This document shows, in pieces, positions 1 through 5,738 of a DNA stretch of 5,738 nt; position 1 is the stretch's first letter, and every line of letters starts with the position of its first letter. The stretch comes from Globobulimina sp. (Eukaryota > Foraminifera > Rotaliida), in contig PIVH01000454.1 in assembly GCA_003354225.1 (NCBI GenBank), positions 1 through 5,738 on the forward strand, written 5' to 3'. The notes under the pieces were generated by a model, which saw only the letters and a program-made list of their open reading frames with translations, was not told where the DNA came from and did no database searches. Made by a program: the position numbers and the translations under genes.

Positions 1-322
1 TGTTTCAGACATACAGTTTCTAACTTTCTATGGACCAAAGTGAGCTACGTAGTGTTATTTTCGATGAACAAAAAAGAACTATTAACAAACACAACACACA
101 GAATAGATAAAATATTATTACAATATTATTGTGTCGGAAATATATGCGAATTATATATATAGTTTATAACTTCAATGGTAATAAACCTGCAGTAGATATA
201 CTACAATTTCGTTGTTTTTGATAATAATGTCATTAATTTGTAGTTTAGTGTCGATAAAATCTGCAATTTCTTTGTTGTTTGAATAAAATATTTTGTATGA
301 TTGCAGATATTATATAAATATG
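1..322. other. AT-rich intergenic stretch, no supported gene
   Basis: This stretch lies downstream of the minus-strand seven-helix gene and presumably holds its 3' UTR. It is AT-rich with short TA runs. The only ATG frame of note on the plus strand covers 26 codons (30-110) and has no supporting context. I see no tRNA, no clear minus-strand AATAAA polyadenylation signal and no convincing repeat. An AATAAA hexamer is readable on the plus strand near 282-287, but no plus-strand gene ends before it. Confidence 0.5.
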
Positions 323-1264
323 TTAGTTTATAATACTGATATACGGATTTTGTAATGGCTTTTCATTATTTTTTGCACAGAACATTGAAACACATAAATG
401 ACAACATTTACAAAAACGAAGATATTTGTCGTAATTTACATTTATAACCAGCCATAATACGATAATGTTTATTGTTGCGGCACACACTCTGATCATATAT
501 GCAATGATTAAAAGAGGAACAACACTCTGTGGATTAAACGATGGCAATGGTATTGTATACGAGCAATACAATAAAAAAGCAAAATATATTTGATTTGAAA
601 AGATCGCCGCACTAAATAATACAATGTGTTTTGATAAAACATTGGATAAATTCTGATAAATGACAATTTTTACGTCAATATCAACGATCGTTTTTCTCAT
701 TTGATAAATAAATATAACAAATAAACTGCTATTTAATACACCGTCAGTAATACTTAACGGAAACACCGCATATTTTAAATGTTGGGCAAACGCAACAGCG
801 CGGCGGTCAGCGCTGCCATGCAAGTTATAATAAACTATAATAACACAGTAAGCCATAGACGCCAACATTGAGATAACAATAACCAATGACAAGAACAATG
901 CCACGCATTTGTGTAACTGGAATGCGTTATAAATGCGTGACAACAAAAGCATATAAAATATTGTGTTGCCAATAAAATATAGGCCATCATTCGCTGTTAA
1001 TAACAAAAGTTCATTTTGAAGATACACAATTTCATTTGGAAAATCTATAAATCGAATGATTATATGCGATAAATCACCAATAGCACATATTGTTAAAGTT
1101 GATATGGATATTATGGTTAGATTTCGATATAATACGGTGATTGATTCTAAATCATTGCGACACAATTGATAATATGTTATAACACAAATAACAATGGATA
1201 TAAGTGCCCATGTTCCAATCCAACACATTCCACCGACATAATATTCAGTACGAGTAATGTACAT
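323..1264 (-). CDS. Seven-transmembrane receptor-like protein
   Basis: This is an intronless frame of 313 codons from the first ATG (1264-1262) to TAA. The open frame extends upstream only to a TTG, with a TAG just before, so the ATG is preferred if the gene stands alone. Counting from that Met, seven hydrophobic segments are visible at about 12-33, 48-71, 92-115, 119-146, 166-189, 212-237 and 248-276. The lumenal N-terminus would be short. A Ser-Arg-Ile-Tyr motif follows helix 3, a basic third inner loop (Arg-Lys) follows helix 5, and a cysteine cluster after helix 7 (about 285, 287, 288, 291, 296) suggests palmitoylation. This is the topology of a G-protein-coupled-receptor-like protein. 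It lacks a classical DRY and NPxxY, so ligand and signalling partner cannot be named. The layout resembles large lineage-specific seven-helix families of protists, which is recollection rather than a search result. It follows the tetraspan-like frame by only 5 bases, so the two may be one transcript or one gene. Confidence 0.72.
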   Translation of the reverse strand: MYITRTEYYVGGMCWIGTWALISIVICVITYYQLCRNDLESITVLYRNLTIISISTLTICAIGDLSHIIIRFIDFPNEIVYLQNELLLLTANDGLYFIGNTIFYMLLLSRIYNAFQLHKCVALFLSLVIVISMLASMAYCVIIVYYNLHGSADRRAVAFAQHLKYAVFPLSITDGVLNSSLFVIFIYQMRKTIVDIDVKIVIYQNLSNVLSKHIVLFSAAIFSNQIYFAFLLYCSYTIPLPSFNPQSVVPLLIIAYMIRVCAATINIIVLWLVINVNYDKYLRFCKCCHLCVSMFCAKNNEKPLQNPYISIIN

Positions 1265-1269
1265 TGGCT

Positions 1270-1827
1270 TCAAAAAGAGATTTTTGGACTAGTCTGATAT
1301 ATATCAGGTTGTATAATTATATCAGTGGATATGATGAAGCCTATGATGGAGGATATCATATTGAACATATATACAAAGAATATTAGACACACATAAAAAA
1401 AAATAACTAATGCCATCATGGCATGGAAGACTGTACAATTACAAATATATTATACAGTGCCAAAACATAAACCGTCTTGAAATTCTGTTTCAAAATTTAA
1501 TGCGCCGGCAAGAGTTGCAATTGACATTGAAATCCCTGCGAGAGGACAACATGTACAACAATTTAGACACATCATTAATGAAATTTTCCTTTTATCACTT
1601 TTATTTTCTTGTGATAACTTATTCAAATCATACAACGCTTTGGCCATTGTAATAGCTATAACAGCATATGAAAAATAAAAAGAAATGGACCATTTTTGCG
1701 ATCTATCTCCAATTTTAATTCCTGCGCTTATTTGAATAATCATAATACATAAATCACTCAAAAACATCGCAATAAAACCAACCACACCAAAGACACAATA
1801 TATTATGTTGATGTAATATTGAGTCAA
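1270..1827 (-). CDS. Tetraspan-like membrane protein frame broken by one TAA (spliced gene or young pseudogene)
   Basis: The frame is open for 125 codons from a TTG at 1827, stops at TAA (1452-1450), then stays open for 59 further codons to TGA (1272-1270). Hydrophobic segments lie at residues 5-32, 47-66, 84-110 (with a CLNCCTCC cysteine cluster) and, past the stop, about 134-165. The fourth helix lies beyond the TAA in the same frame, which suggests a single four-helix protein. No in-frame ATG precedes the TTG, and the first internal Met (1767) would cut helix 1. Two weak introns could rescue it. One is 1833-1757 (GTAATA...GAG, phase 2), joining an ATG at 1886 but deleting most of helix 1. 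The other is 1472-1431 (GTTTAT...ACAG, 42 nt, phase 1), removing the TAA. Otherwise it is a pseudogene with two lesions. Family and function are not recognised. Confidence 0.5.
1294..1307. repeat. 14-bp perfect palindrome CTGATATATATCAG
   Basis: A self-complementary 14-mer lies near the boundary of the two minus-strand membrane-protein frames, and its right end TATATCAG recurs at about 1318-1325. On the minus strand it sits just before the CTAG acceptor proposed for a fusion intron. In such AT-rich DNA a palindrome of this size may be chance. Confidence 0.35.
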
Positions 1828-1837
1828 TATTACATCA
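1809..1837. repeat. 29-bp perfect palindrome centred on TGAGTCA
   Basis: Two exact 14-bp arms (TGATGTAATATTGA and its reverse complement) flank a single central G at 1823. The core TGAGTCA (1820-1826) is identical to the established AP-1/GCN4-type bZIP binding site. The palindrome straddles the 5' limit of the tetraspan-like frame and begins the intergenic region leading to the rightward gene. It could be a dimer-binding operator, a hairpin in RNA, or the footprint of a transposon excision through hairpin ends. Confidence 0.6.
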
Positions 1838-2000
1838 TAATTGGATATTTTGATAATTTATTGTTCACATTTCGGGAAATTTGCATTTTGATCGTGTTAT
1901 CTGTTTTAAATCACATTTTGGATTGTGTGAATGTTCGAACGCATTATTTTACTGTTTAGAACAAGGTTTAAAATTTTCATCTGACTAACTCACTTTTTTT

Positions 2001-2006
2001 TATAAA
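2001..2006 (+). promoter_or_regulatory. Candidate TATA box for the rightward gene
   Basis: TATAAA follows a T-tract and stands 67 bases before the ATG at 2068. That spacing would put transcription start about 30 bases downstream and leave a 5' leader of about 35-40 bases. The surrounding divergent intergenic region (1838-2067) is AT-rich with no other clear element. TATA-like strings are common at this composition, so the call rests on position only. Confidence 0.35.
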
Positions 2007-2067
2007 CTCATATTTAAATTCTCAAAACATTCACATTTTCAACATTTTAATTTAATTTCTAAAAAAC

Positions 2068-2298
2068 ATGTCGCGCAGTGCCAAAAAAGCAACACCTGCA
2101 AGAAAACGAGCGACAAAACTAAAAAGTCGAGCAGTCACCTCCAAAAAACGCAAGAATCGAAACAAAACGAAGACAGTGAGGCCACGCAGATGGATCGGTT
2201 TGCCATTCAAACATTTTGGCATTGGATTAGGTGTAAAAGGATCATGGCTATGTTTTTGTGATATTTATAACAATAAACTTGGATCTGATAAAAGTTAA
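2068..2298 (+). CDS. Highly basic small ORF, probably leader exon of the rightward gene
   Basis: The ATG frame encodes 76 residues to TAA. About 19 of the first 42 residues are Lys or Arg, with KKRKNR and RPRRW clusters, so the segment looks like a nuclear-localisation or nucleic-acid-binding tail. I favour it as exon 1 of the long downstream gene. A GT at 2231 (TTAG|GTGTAA) leaves phase 1, and the AG at 2360-2361 opens an exon in matching phase that reads straight into the Met at 2382. GTs at 2258 and 2294 are also phase 1. With the 2231 donor the exon adds 54 residues. The alternative is an independent small protamine- or histone-tail-like protein, or chance. No family is recognised. Confidence 0.5.
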   Translation: MSRSAKKATPARKRATKLKSRAVTSKKRKNRNKTKTVRPRRWIGLPFKHFGIGLGVKGSWLCFCDIYNNKLGSDKS

Positions 2299-2361
2299 TT
2301 TTATTCAATATTTATACACATAAATTAATTTATACGATATATAATTAACTACACAAATCAG
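2231..2361 (+). other. Proposed intron 1 (131 nt), alternative donors at 2258 and 2294
   Basis: It has GT-AG ends (GTGTAA ... AATCAG), and its second half is extremely AT-rich. ATTAAC about 17 bases from the AG could serve as a branch site. Removal joins phase 1 to phase 1. Using the 2294 donor gives a 68-nt intron, closer to the 61-nt intron at 4091-4151, and keeps 21 more residues. The choice of donor is undetermined. Confidence 0.45.
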
Positions 2362-2370
2362 GCACGAACA

Positions 2371-2385
2371 ATGGCGCTCATATGA
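2371..2385 (+). promoter_or_regulatory. Tiny upstream ORF overlapping the Met at 2382 by ATGA
   Basis: ATG GCG CTC ATA TGA encodes four residues, and its stop overlaps the next ATG (2382-2384). It matters only if translation starts at 2382. There it could allow termination-reinitiation or damp expression. If the leader exon is spliced on, this ATG lies out of frame inside coding sequence and is irrelevant. Confidence 0.3.
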
Positions 2386-5300
2386 ACATTCAAATTTATA
2401 ATGCATTATTTTATGCTCGCAAAATCCCGCAATATATCAATGATGATGGCATAATAAATAAATTAACCGACGTAGAAACAGAATTATATAAAGAAAATAT
2501 TAAGGAATTCTGCAGAAACTTCAATCAAACAATAAAATTTTTACAATCAAACATGGAATCTGTCACTGAATTTAATCATTTTTTATTCGATAAAACGCCA
2601 CCAACATTCATACCGAAATATGCACAGATTGCATTGAATAAAATATGCGATATTTCAGAAAAATTAGGATTTGTATTACCAAGAATTAATGAAGCAGCAC
2701 ATTTATTTGTTACCAATGCGGAACAACATCAAAACGAAAATGTGAAACAACAACGCAAAAAGAGCCAGACACAAAACAAAAACGCAAGCGATGATTCGTG
2801 TGATGATGATATTGACATTGAATGTAAATTGGAATCAGAAATATGTGAAAGCAATGGAAATGATGATAATAATGACAGTGATGTAGCCGCGAAAATATAC
2901 GGCGACACAGTTGAAGGTATACATATATTATATAAATATCTTGTAATTTATATTGTTGTTGCTGTTGATATTGTAATTGATATTTATATCAAAATAAATA
3001 ACTATATAAATAACAATAACAATATAAAACAGATTGGAAGAAGCGAGTGCAACAAGGAAGAACTCAACAAAGTAGAATGAAACGTAAGTGGGAATTAACT
3101 AAAACCAGGGAATCACAATTAAAGATAGAAAATGACAGTTTACGGCATGAATTGGCCAAATTGCAAAATAAAAAAAGAAAAGAAACCGCGAAATCATTGA
3201 AAAAAGTGTATGATACATTACCATCACAAGCACAGTCAACATTTTTGATGAGAACAATGAAACAAAACACATCATTTGTCGCCACCACTGTTACCACAGT
3301 TCCTTCATTAAAAAAAGCAGTGGCAGAAGCTGCAGAAATTCAAATGGCAAACACCGACAACGAACCAATTCACGCACACGATATGAGAAGACTAGTTATA
3401 TACAATTCAAGTGGAAACAGTGGCATTTCTTTTAATTCCACTCAAGATTTGAGAAATTGTGAACAGAAACAATTAAATCGATTAAATCGTGATGGTAAAA
3501 GAAAAATTACCCATTCCAAAAAGCAACATAATTCAAATATATTATCCAACGCAGAGAGACAAGCATTTACGAGACAATTATTTACAGCAAACCGCCCATT
3601 CAAGGTGGTTGACGATGTGTATGATGGCAAAGTTGCAGATGTCACATATGCAACCATTGAAAAGCCATTATTAGCCATAAAAGAATTCTTCCGCGAGTCG
3701 TGTATCAGTAATATTTCGCAAGGACATTTCGATTATCATGTTAACGAACAATTATTTAAATTGAATGATACAGTTAGGAATCCATTACGTGAATCTCCGT
3801 TGTTATTAAAATTCAAAATTGATTGTGGGCGCGGAAGGAATATATATCAAGATTCACATTTTGTATTAGGTTATATTCAAACGAATGGTTGGAAGCGAGG
3901 GGCGAGAGGCAAGACAAAAACATGTTTGCCACTGATTATAATAAAAGGCAATGATAGTGTTGGACGCAACAATCAATTGATTGATTTGAGCATTGAAGTG
4001 TTGCGTAAATTTCATGAAATTGCGCGTTTAATTGAAATAAATTTTTTTGGTCAACAAATTAAATATGATTTTTCCGATACACTAATAATGGTATGTTTTT
4101 TTTAATTTTTACGTACTTGATTGATATTGATATTGTTTAACAAACACATAGAATACTGGCGACCAGAAAACTATTCATCAACTACTTAGACATGGTACAT
4201 CTTCGCAGAAATATGCACATCCACAACTATCAATATTAACACCCTCAACAGCTGACCATGCATTGAATGGATATCAAATTGTTGGTGTAACTGCCGGTGA
4301 CTATCAATCATTGACTCACTATAATTGGTTAGAAAGACAGCACATTGAAAAGACCATCACCGCAGATGACCATCGACAGCAAAAATATTTAATTATAACG
4401 GATCACTCATTTTTACAACAAACAATGAATGCGATTGAGACAGAATGCAGACTGCAACATCCTGATCAAACAGGACTGACTGAAAAAGAGAAAACAAAAT
4501 TAACATTAAATATTGCACAGTCCGAACCTTTTAACATTGGATTTTATGGTTTATGCGACAAACAAGAATTAGCTGTCATTTGCCTGTCGCCGTTACATTT
4601 TAAATTACGTGCCCAAATGGATGCGATTTTTTTATATATAAATGGAATACGTTTAATATATCATAAACAAGCAAATATTGATGAATTAATATGTGTATTG
4701 GATAGTATCGTGCCATATGATGCTGAGAGATTAAAAATAATGCATGAATCAAAAGTAACCCGCAATAAATGTATCAATAACTCATTGACTGGCGGGAAAA
4801 CTGATTTGTGCTTGGATAAAATTGAAGAAATTGTTGCGTCGGTCAGTGAAACAATTAATGGTGGCGATATTATGGATGATTCGTGTCGATATTTTAATAT
4901 GAGTTATTTGTTTTATATTAAAAAAATTGATTATTTATTATTATATATGTTGAAAAATGATGAAGATATCAAATATGACGATCCTCGGCTCGATGAATTC
5001 ATTGATTTGGCGAATAAAACGTGGACGGATATTTGCAAACATTGTTGGTATTATGTCAAATACACAGTCGTTCAGATTTGTGTTCTTATGCCAAGGGCAT
5101 GGAAGGAGTTAAAATATTACAATAAAATCAATAATACGAATATATTGGTCTCCGATATGTGTGATAATGTGATGGAACTCATGATTGGTTTAGTGAAATC
5201 TAAATTGAATAACACGAGTAAATTAGCGGACCAATTACAATCATTACTTAAATCATTAATAATTGGAACTTTTGGTAATATGAAATATAATGTATATGAT

Positions 5301-5738
5301 TTATGCGATGCTGCTTCAGCTGAAGCAAAATCAAGGGAATTTAAGCCAGTAAATTTAGATTTATTTGATGAAAAATGCAGAACAATCTATAAAGCAATGG
5401 AAGAAGGAAATTATTTAGAATTTAGCAAATATAAATTGAATGGAAAAGCGAAGGAAATTGAAAAGGCAATACTATCAAATATAGAGGATGATGGTAATGT
5501 GATTACATGGGATGCATTTGAATTGATTCAAAAGGATATTGAAAAACAAAAAAATAATAAACAAAATGGAAATAATTCAAACAACAGTGATAATTCAAAC
5601 AATAATAATAACTCAAACTCATCGGAACATATAAGTGGAAGAGGTAGAGGTAGAGGTAGAGGTAGAGGTAGAGGTAGAGGTAGAGGTAGAGGTAGAGGTA
5701 GAGGTAGAGGTAGAGGTAGAGGTAGAGGTAGAGGTAGA
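2382..5738 (+). CDS. Spliced RAG1/Transib-like transposase-core protein with Gly-Arg tail, 3' truncated by window
   Basis: Exons 2382-2916, 3033-4090 and 4152-5738 join in frame to at least 1,060 residues with no stop before the edge. With the leader exon (from 2068) it has about 1,121. Numbering from Met 2382, a helical N-terminus (1-115) is followed by a Lys/Arg-Gln patch (about 123-134) and an acidic Asp/Asn spacer (136-168). Next comes a basic coiled coil with Leu at 208, 215 and 222. The core (about 430-930) shows a beta-strand ending KFKID-C-G-R-G (Asp442), then LPLIIIKGND, then NTGDQK...HG (Asp535), SPLHF (677-681) and AEAKSREF (Glu922). These follow the order seen around D600, D708 and E962 of mouse RAG1, which suggests an RNase H-fold DDE recombinase. 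The RAG1 CxxC and HxxxxH zinc ligands are not visible. An Asn/Ser linker leads to 17 Gly-Arg pairs. Expected site is the nucleus and expected role is DNA breakage and joining, or a domesticated derivative. Homology was judged by eye. It may instead be an unrelated protein. Confidence 0.7.
2917..3032 (+). other. Intron (116 nt) in the rightward gene
   Basis: The donor GAAG|GTATAC and acceptor AAACAG|ATTGG give phase 1 joining, creating GAT-TGG-AAG across the junction and entering the frame that stays open to 4090. Its length is not a multiple of 3. The preceding frame has no stop inside the intron, so an unspliced message would run on to TGA at 3078-3080. Confidence 0.8.
4091..4151 (+). other. 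Intron (61 nt) in the rightward gene
   Basis: The donor AATG|GTATGT and acceptor ACATAG|AATACT join in phase 0. The downstream exon is open for 529 codons to the window edge. Unspliced, TAA appears five codons into the intron. TTTAAC before the acceptor is a possible branch site. The junction falls three residues before the second candidate catalytic Asp. Confidence 0.85.
5643..5738 (+). repeat. (GGTAGA)16 hexanucleotide array encoding Gly-Arg
   Basis: Sixteen perfect tandem hexamers are in frame with the upstream exon and encode (Gly-Arg)16. A variant GGAAGA pair (5637-5642) adds one more Gly-Arg. The array reaches the window edge, so its true length is unknown. The lack of any point difference suggests recent expansion or replication slippage. 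Gly-Arg tails commonly bind RNA or nucleic acid and are targets of arginine methylation. Confidence 0.95.

Noticed and set aside
30-110. 26-codon plus-strand ATG frame at the left edge
   Set aside because: It is too short, with no homology or splice extension that I can support.
1450-1452. TAA read as glutamine (altered genetic code)
   Set aside because: The rightward gene has more than 1,000 codons with Gln only as CAA or CAG and no in-frame TAA or TAG, so a ciliate-type code is not supported.
1410-1652. Plus-strand frame of 80 codons
   Set aside because: It lies antisense to the hydrophobic tetraspan-like frame, which has clear membrane-segment periodicity; this frame shows no domain or composition of its own.
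3064-3297. Minus-strand frame of 77 codons
   Set aside because: It is antisense to a well-supported exon with a coiled coil; its hydrophobic look comes from reverse-reading Lys codons.
3442-3678. Minus-strand frame of 78 codons and an overlapping plus-strand frame of 61 codons (3489-3674)
   Set aside because: Both are shadows of the exon 3033-4090, with no independent start context or recognisable features.
2068-5738. Terminal inverted repeats or RAG-type recombination signals bounding the transposase-like gene
   Set aside because: I found no CACAGTG heptamer with a matching nonamer or paired Transib-like ends. The right end lies outside the window, so a mobile element cannot be delimited.
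5643-5738. GGTAGA array as a telomere
   Set aside because: It is in frame with a long exon, begins with a synonymous GGAAGA variant, and the hexamer is not a telomere repeat I know.
1-5738. tRNA, rRNA, CRISPR array or bacterial operon signals
   Set aside because: No cloverleaf, rRNA-like segment, spaced direct repeats or Shine-Dalgarno pattern was seen; gene structure is eukaryotic.

Overview
This window looks like nuclear DNA of an AT-rich eukaryote. It carries protein genes broken by short GT-AG introns, has no bacterial ribosome-binding sites, and encodes Asn/Ser-rich low-complexity protein. Inside the rightward gene more than 1,000 sense codons use only the ordinary code, so TAA and TAG are true stops there. 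The composition, compact introns and the style of the seven-helix protein fit a protist, perhaps a rhizarian such as a foraminiferan. That placement is a weak inference from memory.

Layout. Bases 1-322 hold no convincing gene. Positions 323-1264 (minus) encode a complete seven-transmembrane receptor-like protein in one exon. Directly upstream on the same strand, 1270-1827 encodes a four-helix (tetraspan-like) membrane protein. Its frame carries one internal TAA and lacks an in-frame upstream ATG, so it is either spliced, fused to the seven-helix gene, or a young pseudogene. A perfect 29-bp palindrome centred on TGAGTCA (1809-1837) lies at its 5' edge. A TATA-bearing intergenic stretch (to 2067) separates it from the divergent rightward gene.

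The rightward gene fills 2068 (or 2382) to the right edge and runs off it. I reconstruct a strongly basic leader exon (2068-2230, or a longer version), then exons 2362-2916, 3033-4090 and 4152-5738. All junctions keep frame. The product has a Lys/Arg-rich N-terminus, an acidic spacer, a basic coiled coil with a leucine heptad, a catalytic-looking core, an Asn/Ser linker and a Gly-Arg tail. The tail is written as 16 perfect GGTAGA hexamers and is cut by the window end. The order and spacing of motifs in the core resemble the RNase H-fold DDE core of RAG1/Transib-type recombinases. The two Asp candidates and a Glu candidate are present, but the zinc-binding Cys and His residues of RAG1 are not.

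How they fit together. The leftward genes are membrane proteins, possibly one transcription unit. The rightward gene looks like a nuclear DNA- or RNA-binding transposase relative, either a mobile-element gene or a domesticated one. No terminal inverted repeats or recombination signal sequences are evident in the window. The two sides seem functionally unrelated and share only an intergenic region.
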